Below are positions 7,975-16,923 of a stretch of DNA of 64,000 bases, one piece after another; within the stretch, counting starts at the first letter, position 1, and each line of letters begins with the position of its first letter. The stretch comes from Bradyrhizobium aeschynomenes (GTDB taxonomy: Bacteria; Pseudomonadota; Alphaproteobacteria; Rhizobiales; Xanthobacteraceae): NCBI RefSeq assembly GCF_013178945.1, contig NZ_JABFDM010000005.1:417342-481341 (forward strand), written 5' to 3'. The position numbers and the translations under genes are program-made. The notes below the pieces were generated by a model. That model saw only the letters and a program-made list of their open reading frames with translations, did no database searches and was not told where the DNA came from.

Positions 7975-8793
7975 ATGATGACCCAGCTCGCCTCGGCGCG
8001 CGCCGACCGCGCCAAACCCGTTCATGTCGGAGAGCATCTGCGGCAGTGGCGGCAGCGCCGGCATCTGTCGCAGCTCGACCTCGCGCTCGATGCCGAGATC
8101 TCGGCGCGCCATCTGAGCTTCGTGGAGACCGGCCGGGCCGCGCCGTCGCGCGACATGGTCCTCAAACTGGCGGAGCGGCTGGACGTGCCGCTGCGTGAGC
8201 GCAACGTCCTGCTGGTTGCGGCGGGCTACGCGCCTGCGTTCCAGCAGCGCCCACTCGATGACCCCGCGCTCAAGCCCGCGCGCGAGGCGATGAACCTGGT
8301 GCTCAAGGCGCATGAGCCCAATCCGGCGCTCGCGGTCGATCGGCATTGGAACCTGGTCGCGGCCAATCGGATGATCGCGCCGCTGCTGGCGGGCATCCCC
8401 GAACGGCTGCTGGCGCCGCCGCTCAACGTGCTGCGCGTCGCGTTCCATCCCGAGGGGCTCGCCGCGCGGACGGTGAACCTCGCCGAATGGTGCGGGCATC
8501 TGCTGGAGCGGTTGCACCGGCAATGCGAGGCCACTGCGGATGCCGACTTGCTGACGCTCTATCAGGAGCTGAAATCCTATCCGATTCCGGCGCGATCGGC
8601 CCCTATCGCAGCTGACAGCGTCGCGATTCCGCTGCGGCTGCGGGTGGGCGCCGATGTGCTGAGCTTCTTCTCGACGACGATGGTGTTCGGCACGCCGGTC
8701 GACATCACGCTGTCGGAGCTGGCGCTGGAGACCTTCTTCCCGGCTGACGAGCTCACGGCCGCGAGGCTGAAGGAGATGGTTACCTCGCTGTGA
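7975..8793 (+). CDS. XRE-family regulator with MmyB-like ligand domain
   Basis: The 272-residue protein has an N-terminal helix-turn-helix (HLRQWRQRRHLSQLDLALDAEISARHLSFVETGRA) followed by an MmyB-like, PAS-related domain (LDRHWNLVAANRM-type block near residue 120, FHPEGLAARTVNLAEW, and a C-terminal SELALETFFPADE). Such regulators sense small lipophilic ligands, fatty acids in the known structures. Two adjacent ATGs could start it. The divergent operon of two small proteins and a methyltransferase is the probable target. Confidence 0.88.
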   Translation: MMTQLASARADRAKPVHVGEHLRQWRQRRHLSQLDLALDAEISARHLSFVETGRAAPSRDMVLKLAERLDVPLRERNVLLVAAGYAPAFQQRPLDDPALKPAREAMNLVLKAHEPNPALAVDRHWNLVAANRMIAPLLAGIPERLLAPPLNVLRVAFHPEGLAARTVNLAEWCGHLLERLHRQCEATADADLLTLYQELKSYPIPARSAPIAADSVAIPLRLRVGADVLSFFSTTMVFGTPVDITLSELALETFFPADELTAARLKEMVTSL

Positions 8794-8861
8794 CCTGAGC
8801 TTGTGTTGGCCGTTCACCGCTCTATCTTGGGCGTAGCCCGTTGGAACCTGGAGGCACGCGC

Positions 8862-9527
8862 ATGAGCACCTTGAAGCCGCTGATCATCGACGTCGTCTCC
8901 GACGTCGTCTGTCCCTGGTGCTACATCGGCAAGCATCGCATCGAGGAGGCCCTGAAGCTGGTACCCGACGTGCCGGTCGAGGTGAACTTCCGGCCGTTCT
9001 TCCTCAATCCCTGGGTGCCGCGCGAGGGCATCAGCCGCGAGCAATATCTGACGACCAAGTTCGGCTCGGTCGAAGCCTATAAGGGCATCGCGGGTCGCGT
9101 GGTCGCGGCCGCGGAGCAGGAGGGACTGAACTACCGGCCCGACAAGGTGGCGCGCCAGCCCAACACGACCGATTGCCATCGCCTCATTCACTGGGCCGGC
9201 CAGATCGGCAAGGCGGCTGAGATGAAGCAGCGGCTGATGGAGCTGTATTTCCGCGACGGCGGCGATCTCACCGACACCGAGGTGCTGGTGCAGGCCGCCG
9301 CGGATTGCGGGCTCGATGCCGCTGTCGTCCGCAAGATGCTGGCGACCGACGAGGACGTCGCGCTGGTCTCGGGGCAGGCCCAGGAAGCCGCAGAGAAGGG
9401 CATCTCCGGCGTGCCGACCTACGTCTTCGCGCAAAAATACGCCGTGTCCGGCGCGCAGGATCCGCAGATGCTGGCGCGCGCCATTCGCCAGGTCTCGGCA
9501 GAGGTCAATGCGCAGGCCGCTGAGTAG
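8862..9527 (+). CDS. DsbA-family FrnE-like thiol oxidoreductase
   Basis: The 221-residue protein has a thioredoxin-fold active site CPWC at residues 17-20 within DVVSDVVCPWCYIGKHR, then the helical insertion and the cis-Pro loop GISGVPTYVFAQKYAVSGAQ near the C-terminus. This is the FrnE/DsbA-like branch found in the cytoplasm (no signal peptide is seen). A TTG seven codons earlier is open, but GGAGG eight bases before the ATG supports the chosen start. Its 3' end overlaps the convergent acyltransferase gene by 23 bp. Confidence 0.9.
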   Translation: MSTLKPLIIDVVSDVVCPWCYIGKHRIEEALKLVPDVPVEVNFRPFFLNPWVPREGISREQYLTTKFGSVEAYKGIAGRVVAAAEQEGLNYRPDKVARQPNTTDCHRLIHWAGQIGKAAEMKQRLMELYFRDGGDLTDTEVLVQAAADCGLDAAVVRKMLATDEDVALVSGQAQEAAEKGISGVPTYVFAQKYAVSGAQDPQMLARAIRQVSAEVNAQAAE

Positions 9528-10728
9528 TCGTCCGGTGTCTCCGCCAGTCGCGGATCGCGTGAACCGCGCGCCGCGCAAGGCCGAGGCCCTGGCGGCGGGC
9601 GATCAGCGCGGCGTGAATGATCTCGACGGCGGGATCGCGCGCATAGAGCGGGATCAGCACGTCACCGATCGCAAGGCGCCCGCGCCAGATCGGATTGATC
9701 ATGGGATGGTCGGGACCCGCGGTGGAATCGGCGGAACTGATGGACGGATCGCTGCAGAGGTGCCGCGTCAGATCGAGCGTCAATTGCACGCCCGGCGAAT
9801 ATTTCGCGAACCGCTCGTCGACGCCGAGCTTGAAGAAGAAGGCGCGGCCGCGGTGGCGCAGCACGATGCCCGCAGCCACGGCCATGTCGCCGGCCAGGAG
9901 GCTGATGATCTCGCAGGCGTGGTCCTGCGCGAGCGCCGGCACTGCGCGCCGAATGAAGGTTGCATCGCCATCATGCTGGATCAGCGCGGTGCCCCGGCGT
10001 CCCTTCCAGCCGCTCGCCTCGAGCCGCAGGAAGGTCTCGAGCGCAGCTGCGACATCGCCGGGGGCGCGCGCGACCTCGATGCGGACCTCGCCATGCTCGG
10101 CCAGACGATGGCGCTGGCGGCGCAGCTCCTTCAGTTTCTTGGTGCCGAGCGCGTCGTGGAGCATCGTCTCGCCGTCGCCGGTCGCGTCGAGGCATGCTCG
10201 CTCGTAGGAGTGCACGATGCGTGGACGCAGCCCCGCGCTGCCGAGCACGGTGGCGAACGCCTGCATCACGGGACCCCTGACCGACATGTCGCGCAGCAGC
10301 ACCGCGCGTGCACCCGTTCGCCTGGCCTCGTCGAGAAGTCGCGCCGCGGCCGGCTCCGCGCTGCCGGCATCGAGCAGAGGCGTGCACAACGTGCCGTAGG
10401 GGTGGCCGCTGGCGAGCACAGGCAGCGGCAGCTTGCAGGCGCGCCACAGCGAGGTGACGGGCATGAGGCCGACGAGGTGAGGGGACGGGTCGTCATTCCA
10501 CGCGCACAACGCCGAGGTGCCGGTGCGGCCCTGGGCAGAGGCGTCGACGGCGAGCTCCCAACCCGGCAGGTAGTAGCCGTTCGGCTCCAGCGCCCGCTGG
10601 GCGAGAGCCTGCCAGGCCGGAACAGCGACCTCTCCGAGCGCAAGCAAGGGCGCCGCCGCCGCAACGGTGCGGCGCCCTGGTGCGCCCGCTGAAGCATGTG
10701 CAATCGAATGATCGATGATCTCGGCCAC
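9505..10728 (-). CDS. BioF2-like GNAT acyltransferase (CelD/FemAB-like)
   Basis: The 407-residue protein has the two-lobed GNAT build of BioF2/CelD proteins. The first lobe has GYYLPGWELAVDA and VGLMPVTSLWR. The second has KKLKELRRQRHRLAEHG, ETFLRLEASGWKGRRGTAL and GIVLRHRGRAFFFKLGVDERFAKYSPGV, where lysine and tyrosine residues mark the acyl-CoA groove. Members are tied to polysaccharide or lipid acylation. The start is GTG. The neighbours do not point to a pathway. Confidence 0.85.
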   Translation of the reverse strand: MAEIIDHSIAHASAGAPGRRTVAAAAPLLALGEVAVPAWQALAQRALEPNGYYLPGWELAVDASAQGRTGTSALCAWNDDPSPHLVGLMPVTSLWRACKLPLPVLASGHPYGTLCTPLLDAGSAEPAAARLLDEARRTGARAVLLRDMSVRGPVMQAFATVLGSAGLRPRIVHSYERACLDATGDGETMLHDALGTKKLKELRRQRHRLAEHGEVRIEVARAPGDVAAALETFLRLEASGWKGRRGTALIQHDGDATFIRRAVPALAQDHACEIISLLAGDMAVAAGIVLRHRGRAFFFKLGVDERFAKYSPGVQLTLDLTRHLCSDPSISSADSTAGPDHPMINPIWRGRLAIGDVLIPLYARDPAVEIIHAALIARRQGLGLARRAVHAIRDWRRHRTTTQRPAH

Positions 10729-10864
10729 GTCCCATCGTCCCCTTGCTGCGCGAACCGCGCAGCCCGGCCGAACGGTATCGCAAAGCTGACAAGATAGGCC
10801 TTGCCGCTCGGTTAGGATTTGCGTGCCGGCCTTAACCGCCCATTCACCACGGCTCGATTGAGCC

Positions 10865-11911
10865 TCAGCGCATCAGCGCGACATCGCGGAAGGCGCCGAT
10901 CAGCGGCTTCTCGAGCTTGCCTTCCATCCCCTGCAGAATCTCGTATGCCTTTTCGCGCGCCATCACCGGCTTGTAGCTGCGGTATTCGATCAAGGCCGAG
11001 AAGATGTCGGAGATGGTGAGGATGCGCGTCAGATCCGGGATGTTGTTGGCCATCAGCCCGTCCGGATAGCCGCTGCCGTCGAGAAATTCATGATGGTGGC
11101 GGACCGCGTTGAGCACCTCGGTCGTGATCGCCGCGTTGTCCTTCAGCGCATCGTATCCCGCCGCGGGGTGTGTTTCGACCAGCGCGCGCTCCTTGACGTC
11201 GAGCCGGCCCGGCTTGTCGAGGATGGTCAGCGGGATCTTGGCCTTGCCGATGTCGTGGAACATCGCGGCCATGTAGAGCCGCTCCAGATCGGAGCTGTGG
11301 ACGCCGAGGCTCAGACCGAAATCGACGGTGATGCCGGTGACCAGCAGACAATGCTGATAGGTGCCTTCATGGTGGCGCCGAACGGTCGCGAGCCAGTCCG
11401 ACAGGCCGTTTTCAGCGATACATTCCGCAATCCGCTTGCCGGCGCGACGCGTCTCCTCGATGTCGATCTCGGCCCCGCCGAGTACCGCAGCGAACATCGA
11501 GGCGATGCAGGCCGCGCCTGTGAATGCGGCCTGGCGATCGTCGACTGCAACGCTCTTGACCGCCGAGCTCGGCCGCGCATCCAGCAGCTTTCCCAGCAAC
11601 TGATTGCGGCTCGGTGTGCTCGACAACACGCTCGTAGCACCGAGCGCATAGGCCTGAACCGTCGACAGACGGGACTTGTGGTTGGTCAGGAAGATGCGGC
11701 GTGGAATCCGCGCCAGCCGGTCGGAGATCCCTTTCAATGCCGTGATGTTGTCGACGTCGCGCAGATCCGCGGCGACGACGATGGCGTCGATGTCGCCGCC
11801 TTTGATATCGGCGGCACCGATCAGCTCCGATGTGAGCGAGCAGCGCTCGGCCAGCATGCCACGAAGCAGGGCGAGCTTGGCTGTGTCATCGCCGACGATA
11901 TGAACGTTCAT
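10865..11911 (-). CDS. HD-GYP domain cyclic-di-GMP phosphodiesterase-like protein
   Basis: The 348-residue protein starts with a degenerate receiver-like domain (MNVHIVGDDTAKLALLRGML, residues 1-120). An HD-GYP domain follows: FHDIGKAKIP near residue 219 and HHEFLDGSGYPDGL near 272-285, with metal-binding His and the GYP motif intact. HD-GYP proteins hydrolyse c-di-GMP. The receiver lacks an obvious phospho-acceptor Asp set, so it may be phosphorylation independent. An ATG eight codons upstream (11935) is also possible; neither start has a strong ribosome site. Confidence 0.88.
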   Translation of the reverse strand: MNVHIVGDDTAKLALLRGMLAERCSLTSELIGAADIKGGDIDAIVVAADLRDVDNITALKGISDRLARIPRRIFLTNHKSRLSTVQAYALGATSVLSSTPSRNQLLGKLLDARPSSAVKSVAVDDRQAAFTGAACIASMFAAVLGGAEIDIEETRRAGKRIAECIAENGLSDWLATVRRHHEGTYQHCLLVTGITVDFGLSLGVHSSDLERLYMAAMFHDIGKAKIPLTILDKPGRLDVKERALVETHPAAGYDALKDNAAITTEVLNAVRHHHEFLDGSGYPDGLMANNIPDLTRILTISDIFSALIEYRSYKPVMAREKAYEILQGMEGKLEKPLIGAFRDVALMR

Positions 11912-12015
11912 GGAGAACCAGATTCCAAGGGTCATTCCGCGCGTGTGTCGGAGATGATGTTCCCCAGGAATCGTTAAATTTGAGCCATTCGTTCGCTGGG
12001 CGGTCGCTGGTTTGC

Positions 12016-12032
12016 GTTAGCTAATAACTAAC
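12016..12032. promoter_or_regulatory. Palindrome upstream of the HD-GYP gene
   Basis: GTTAG and CTAAC flank CTAATAA in the only AT-rich spot of this intergenic region, about 105 bp before the HD-GYP start. It is a possible operator or part of a promoter. No matching copy is seen elsewhere in the window. Confidence 0.3.
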
Positions 12033-12125
12033 ACTACGTTCCCGAGGTGGTAGCAGGTTCTTGCATGGAGCGGCTCGTAATCAGCTCCGGTCGTCCGGAT
12101 TTAATACAATCGCCCTGTGGTTGAA

Positions 12126-12551
12126 TCATTTCGTGGGCAGGATCGGTTTGTAATCATCAGACACGCAGTCGCGGCCTGGGACGGCGCGCCGCCGGTCGAT
12201 GATCTCGTTTTGCCTGATCGTCAGCCGGTAGGTCTGGCGCCGGAGCCGAGCGCCGGCGACGGAGATGATCTGGGCGCGCACGCAGGCTGTCCATGCGTCG
12301 CCACGCTCCGTGCGCATGGCGGGTGTGGCCTCCAGATCGCGCGGCTGCGCCGTGGCGACGAAGATCATGTCGAGAGACTTGCGGACGAGAACCGCCACGT
12401 CGGGCGGGGATTCCGGCGGCGGCTCGGGGGCCCTGGCGCGCATGAAGGCGGGGAGGCGGGATTGACTGTCTGCGGCGCAGCCTGCAAGCGGCAGAGCCGC
12501 GAGCATTCCCGCAACTGACGCCATCAGTCGCATTTTCGAGCTACCCGCCAT
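12126..12551 (-). CDS. Small lipoprotein of unknown function
   Basis: The 141-residue protein has a lipoprotein signal ending LAALPLAGCAAD, with the lipobox Cys at about residue 25, so the mature protein should be lipid-anchored in the envelope. The mature part carries a proline-rich stretch (APEPPPESPPD) and two further cysteines (WTACVRAQ, GRDCVSDDY). A start six codons later (MRLM) would also give a good signal. No domain is recognised. Confidence 0.75.
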   Translation of the reverse strand: MAGSSKMRLMASVAGMLAALPLAGCAADSQSRLPAFMRARAPEPPPESPPDVAVLVRKSLDMIFVATAQPRDLEATPAMRTERGDAWTACVRAQIISVAGARLRRQTYRLTIRQNEIIDRRRAVPGRDCVSDDYKPILPTK

Positions 12552-12742
12552 GCGGCGCGGACGCTAGGTCGCGATCGCGGCAATGCTGCGGGAATCTCGT
12601 GCTGCAAAGATGTCGACCAGGACGCCACGATCCGGCAGCATCTGCCGAGTGGAGCCGACCGTGCGGCATTTGCTCCCGGCAATGAACCGGGCCGCGAACC
12701 GGTCCGACCAACGGGCAAGTCACGTGCAGATTGGAGATTGCC

Positions 12743-14257
12743 ATGTTCCGCCACGCCCTCAGGGCCGCCTTGCTGGCCGGCGGCCTGCTAGCCGGATTGT
12801 CGCCCGCATTGGCCGAAAGCAGCAGGCTGGCGCTGGTGATCGGGCAGTCGGCCTATCGTGCGGTGACCCCGTTGCCCAATCCGGCGAATGACGCCAACGC
12901 GATGGCCAAGATGCTGGCAGAGGCCGGCTTCGAGGTGACCCGGGCCGCCGACTTGTCGCAGCGCGACTTGAACCGCGAGGTCGGCGATTTTGCCGCAAAG
13001 ATCGCGAGCAAGGGACCGGACACGGTGGCGCTGGTGTTCTATGCCGGCCACGGCCTGCAGATCGATGGCGAGAACTATCTGGTTCCGGTCGACGTCGATC
13101 CGCGACGTGAGGCCGACATTCCGCTTCAGGCGGTGCGTCTCAACGATCTTCTGAATACGCTCAACTCCGTGCCCAGCCGGATGCGCATCCTGCTGCTCGA
13201 CGCCTGCCGCAACAATCCGTTTCCCGCGATCAATCAGAACGCGGGCCGCGGTCTCGCGCTGGTCGACACCAAGACCGGCGCGCCGGGCACCTTCCTGTCG
13301 TACTCGACCTCGCCCGGGGCGGAAGCCGAGGACGGCACCGGTGCCAACAGCCCATACACCACGGCCCTGCTACAGGCCGCGCGGGAGCCGGGCCTGCCGA
13401 TCGAGCAGGCGTTCAAGCGGGTGCGCGTGGCAGTGAACAAGGTCACCGAAGGCCGCCAGACGCCCTGGGATTCATCGTCGCTGACGGAGGATTTTCGCTT
13501 CGTCGTCCCGGCAGATGCGAGCGCTGCCAATGCCGGCCCGCGGCCGGTGATTGCCAAGCGCAGCGTCGACGAATGGAAGCGCAGCCTGCAGGGCAAGCCG
13601 ATCGAAGCCGCCAACGAGATCATCGTCGGCGACGGCAGCGTCGAAGCTTATGAGGCGTTCGTGGCCCTCTACACCGCGCCGCCCTACGGTCCGCAGGCGC
13701 GGGAATGGCTCGACCTCCACAACAGGATGGCGGCCTGGAACGAGGCGGTGCTGATCAACACGGTCGCCGCCTATCAAGGGTTTCTCGCGACCTATCCGGA
13801 CAGCGATCTGACCCCGACCGCACGCAAGCTGATCGAGCGGCTGCGCAATCGGCCGGTGGTGGCGCCGGTCGTGGCGGCCGTCAATGCGGCGATCCCTGCC
13901 GCGGCCCCGGCGAGCCCCCCGGTCGTGCCGGCGGCCGCCACCGCAGGTCCCACCTGTCCGTGCTCGCAGACGCCGCCGCCGGCCCGCAAATCGGAGACGC
14001 CGAAGCGGGTCGAGGAGAAGCCGGCCCGGAAGCGCGACAATGATCCGCCCAGGCGCGCCAGCCGGACGCCTCGCCGCGATCCTGGCGATGACGTCGTGGT
14101 CTACGCGCCGCCGTCTCCTACGCGCGACTATTATGGTCCTCCGGTGCGCGTGGCGCCGCCGGTCAGTGTCGGGATCGGCGTCGGCGGGGGCTATCGTGGA
14201 GGCGGCTATGGTCGGGCTCCTCAGAGCTATCCGACGCGGCGCGGCTACGGTTACTGA
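12743..14257 (+). CDS. Secreted caspase-like (peptidase C14) protein
   Basis: The 504-residue protein starts with a Sec signal (MFRHALRAALLAGGLLAG ... ALAES). A caspase fold in residues 27-260 holds VIGQSAYRAVTPLPNPANDA, the catalytic His in YAGHGLQ (H103) and the catalytic Cys in LLLDACRNNPF (C155). A middle helical segment follows, then a Pro/Ala linker, a Lys/Arg-rich stretch and a C-terminal Gly/Tyr-rich tail (GIGVGGGYRGGGYGR). GGAG lies seven bases before the ATG. Bacterial proteins of this class are exported and of unknown substrate. The Gly-rich tail is unusual for an enzyme. Confidence 0.9.
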   Translation: MFRHALRAALLAGGLLAGLSPALAESSRLALVIGQSAYRAVTPLPNPANDANAMAKMLAEAGFEVTRAADLSQRDLNREVGDFAAKIASKGPDTVALVFYAGHGLQIDGENYLVPVDVDPRREADIPLQAVRLNDLLNTLNSVPSRMRILLLDACRNNPFPAINQNAGRGLALVDTKTGAPGTFLSYSTSPGAEAEDGTGANSPYTTALLQAAREPGLPIEQAFKRVRVAVNKVTEGRQTPWDSSSLTEDFRFVVPADASAANAGPRPVIAKRSVDEWKRSLQGKPIEAANEIIVGDGSVEAYEAFVALYTAPPYGPQAREWLDLHNRMAAWNEAVLINTVAAYQGFLATYPDSDLTPTARKLIERLRNRPVVAPVVAAVNAAIPAAAPASPPVVPAAATAGPTCPCSQTPPPARKSETPKRVEEKPARKRDNDPPRRASRTPRRDPGDDVVVYAPPSPTRDYYGPPVRVAPPVSVGIGVGGGYRGGGYGRAPQSYPTRRGYGY

Positions 14258-14482
14258 AGCTCATCGACCCCCACGTCATCGAAGTGGCCGTCCGCAGGGG
14301 CGGCCGCTTCCATCTAGAGAAAGCTCCGTCCGGTCGTCCCTGGCGTCCGCCCTCCGCCATTGCGTTCAACCACTCGTCCCGCATCGGCTGCCAACTGTCC
14401 CATTCGACTGGATTTGCCCATGGGAGATGCTCTCATGGCTCACGCGTTGCTTCGGAGGCAGATTGCGGGGGAGGCGGAGGGG

Positions 14483-16513
14483 ATGTCGTTGCGTCAATGT
14501 GGCGTTTGGGCGGCCGTCATCTGGAGCCAGCTGATGGGGGGGCCGGCCCATGGCTGGGAGCATTGGGGCGGCGACGCCGGCGGGACGCGGTTCTCGCCGC
14601 TGGCGCAGATCACGCCGGCGAACGTCGATCGGCTGGTGCCAGCCTGGGACTATCACACCGGTGATCTCCAGAGTCGGCCGCCGGCAGCAGCGCTTCGTAC
14701 CAAGTTCGAGGCGACGCCGATCCTGGTCGAGGACAGCCTGGTGTTCTGCACCCCGTTCAACGAGGTCGTCGCGCTCGACCCCGGCACCGGCGTGCCGAGC
14801 TGGCGCTTCGATCCCAAGGTCGGCGACGGACGGCGTCCGGCCAATCGCTATGCCTGCCGCGGCGTCGCGCATTGGATCGACGCGCAGGCGCCGGCCGATG
14901 CGGCATGCCGCAGCCGGCTGTTCATGGGCACGGTCGATGCCCGATTGATCGCGCTGGACGCGCGGACCGGACGTCCCTGCGCCGGCTTCGGAGCCGATGG
15001 CGAAGTGCGGATCGACGTCGCCAGGGACCTGCTGTGGCCGGGAGAATTCCAGATCACGTCGGCACCGGTGGTTGGTCGTGGTGTCGTGGTGGTCGGCTCA
15101 TCGATCGGCGACAATGTGCGGGTCGATGCGCCCCGAGGCACCGTGCGCGGCTTCGATGCGCGCAGCGGCGAGCTGCGCTGGAGCTTCGATCCGCTGATCC
15201 ATGACGGCATCGTTGCCGGCCATGCCAATGTCTGGGCGCCGATGTCGGTCGACGAGCAGCGCGGCCTGGTCTTCCTTCCGACGTCCTCGCCCAGTCCGGA
15301 TTTCTTCGGCGGCGCGCGCCCAGGCGACAATCGCCATTCCGATTCCGTCATCGCATTGCGGCTCGAGACCGGCGCGCCCGCCTGGTCGTTCCAGACCACG
15401 CATCACGACGTCTGGGACTATGACCTGCCGGCGCAGCCGACGCTGGCGCGGATCGAGACCGGGCAGGGCATGCGTGACGTCGTGATGCAGCCGACCAAGC
15501 AGGGTTTCGTGTTCGTGCTCGATCGCGACACCGGTCTGCCGATCTGGCCGGTCGAGGAGCGTGACGTGCCGCAAGGCGCGGTCGAGGGCGAGCATCTCTC
15601 TCCGACGCAGCCATTTCCGACGCACGTGCCGCCGCTGCTGGAGCAGCGTTTCGCACCGGCGGACATCTTCCGCATGTTGCCGCGCGTCGTGGACTCCTCC
15701 TGCGACGATCAGCTCGCGGGTCTGCGCAACGACGGCCTCTACACGCCGCCGACGACGCAAGGCACGCTGCTCTATCCGATGACCGGCGGCGGCGTGAACT
15801 GGGGCGGAGCGGCGTTCGATCCCGTCCACCGGATCCTCTATGCCAATGTCAGCCGCGCCGTTCACATCGTGAGGCTGATCCCGCGCGCCGAGGCTGACCA
15901 TTTGACACCGCCGCGCGGCGTCGATTTCGGACTGCAACGCGGCGCGCCGTTCGCGGTGACGCGCGCGATTGCGATGTCCAGGCTCGGCCTGTTGTGCAAT
16001 CGGCCGCCCTGGGGCGAGATGGTCGCGGTCGATCTCGAGGCCGGGAAAATCCTGTGGCGCGCGACGGTCGGGACCACGGAGGATCGTGCGCCGCTCGGGC
16101 TTGCGTTCAAATGGGGGACGCCGCTCGTCAACGGTGTCGCCGTGACGGCGGGCGGACTGGTCTTCACCGGCGCGATGGATGCCTATCTGCGCGCCTTCGA
16201 TGCCGGCACGGGGCGAGAGCTGTGGCAGGGCCGGCTGCCGGCGCCGGGCGTCGCCAATCCCATGACCTATGAGTGGAAGGGCGAGCAATATATGGTGATC
16301 GCAGCCGGCGGCCATTCCGAGGCCGGCACATCGCTGGGCGACAGTGTCGTGGCATTCCGGCTGGCGCGGGCGGGCGAGGCGCCGTCTTGGTGGTCGCGAA
16401 CGATCGACAGGCCTGGCGGACGGTTCGCCGGCGGTGCCCTCACGGCGAGCCTGGTGATGGCGGTGCTTGTCTCGGCCGGCTGGCGATGGCGGCTGCGGAG
16501 GCGGCGGCTCTAG
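14483..16513 (+). CDS. PQQ-dependent dehydrogenase (glucose/quinate/shikimate type) with C-terminal anchor
   Basis: The 676-residue protein is an eight-bladed beta-propeller quinoprotein. Family marks are WEHWGGDAGGTRFSPLAQIT, the active-site block FQTTHHDVWDYDLPAQP containing the catalytic-type Asp, TPPTTQGTLLYPMTGGGVNW, and the C-terminal MTYEWKGEQYMVIAAGGHS. It lacks the five N-terminal membrane helices of E. coli Gcd. Instead it has a short N-terminal signal-like segment and one C-terminal hydrophobic helix (ALTASLVMAVLVSAGW) ending in RWRLRRRRL. A GGAGG-rich site before this ATG supports the start; an ATG at 14435 with GGGAG is an alternative. It oxidises a sugar, polyol or alcohol in the periplasm. 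Confidence 0.88.
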   Translation: MSLRQCGVWAAVIWSQLMGGPAHGWEHWGGDAGGTRFSPLAQITPANVDRLVPAWDYHTGDLQSRPPAAALRTKFEATPILVEDSLVFCTPFNEVVALDPGTGVPSWRFDPKVGDGRRPANRYACRGVAHWIDAQAPADAACRSRLFMGTVDARLIALDARTGRPCAGFGADGEVRIDVARDLLWPGEFQITSAPVVGRGVVVVGSSIGDNVRVDAPRGTVRGFDARSGELRWSFDPLIHDGIVAGHANVWAPMSVDEQRGLVFLPTSSPSPDFFGGARPGDNRHSDSVIALRLETGAPAWSFQTTHHDVWDYDLPAQPTLARIETGQGMRDVVMQPTKQGFVFVLDRDTGLPIWPVEERDVPQGAVEGEHLSPTQPFPTHVPPLLEQRFAPADIFRMLPRVVDSSCDDQLAGLRNDGLYTPPTTQGTLLYPMTGGGVNWGGAAFDPVHRILYANVSRAVHIVRLIPRAEADHLTPPRGVDFGLQRGAPFAVTRAIAMSRLGLLCNRPPWGEMVAVDLEAGKILWRATVGTTEDRAPLGLAFKWGTPLVNGVAVTAGGLVFTGAMDAYLRAFDAGTGRELWQGRLPAPGVANPMTYEWKGEQYMVIAAGGHSEAGTSLGDSVVAFRLARAGEAPSWWSRTIDRPGGRFAGGALTASLVMAVLVSAGWRWRLRRRRL

Positions 16514-16526
16514 CCGCCGGATCCGC

Positions 16527-16778
16527 TCAATCGAAGGCCACGCCGATCCGCTTGTCGTGGCTCCACACCGCGTGACAACGCCGCGTGAACTTGTCCGACG
16601 GGATCACCAGCGTGAACGCCTCGGGCAGGCCGACCGGGCTCACCACCTCGACCCGCGCACCCGTGTCGGACATGTTGCGGACCATGCAATCGACCGCGCC
16701 GCCGCCGTCGAACGCCAGCCTGCCCTGCTTGAGCACCCGATGCCGGGGTGCGATCCGCTTCTCATCCGTCTCGCTCAT
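16527..16778 (-). CDS. PilZ-domain protein
   Basis: The 83-residue single-domain protein carries the PilZ signature: RIAPRHRVLKQG at the N-terminus and VRNMSDTGARVEV (the D/NxSxxG motif) in the middle. PilZ domains bind c-di-GMP through the RxxxR and DxSxxG motifs; here the first is RIAPRHR. It is convergent with the PQQ dehydrogenase, 13 bp away. Such stand-alone PilZ proteins often control motility or exopolysaccharide. Confidence 0.85.
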   Translation of the reverse strand: MSETDEKRIAPRHRVLKQGRLAFDGGGAVDCMVRNMSDTGARVEVVSPVGLPEAFTLVIPSDKFTRRCHAVWSHDKRIGVAFD

Positions 16779-16851
16779 GGCCGTAACCCGATGCCGGCTG
16801 ACGCCGCCTTTCGTGTCAAAAGCGCGTAAAATAAATCAGGCCCGGGTTTCA

Positions 16852-16881
16852 TTGAGATAAATCCGGCCCGCGAAGGCCGGA
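16852..16881 (-). terminator. Terminator of the thioesterase gene
   Basis: TCCGGCC-TTCGCG-GGCCGGA followed by TTTATCT on the minus strand, just after the thioesterase stop codon. Confidence 0.65.
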
Positions 16882-16923
16882 CCGTCGTCTTTACGTTTCA
16901 TTAAGTTTCCGGAGCCACCCTTA

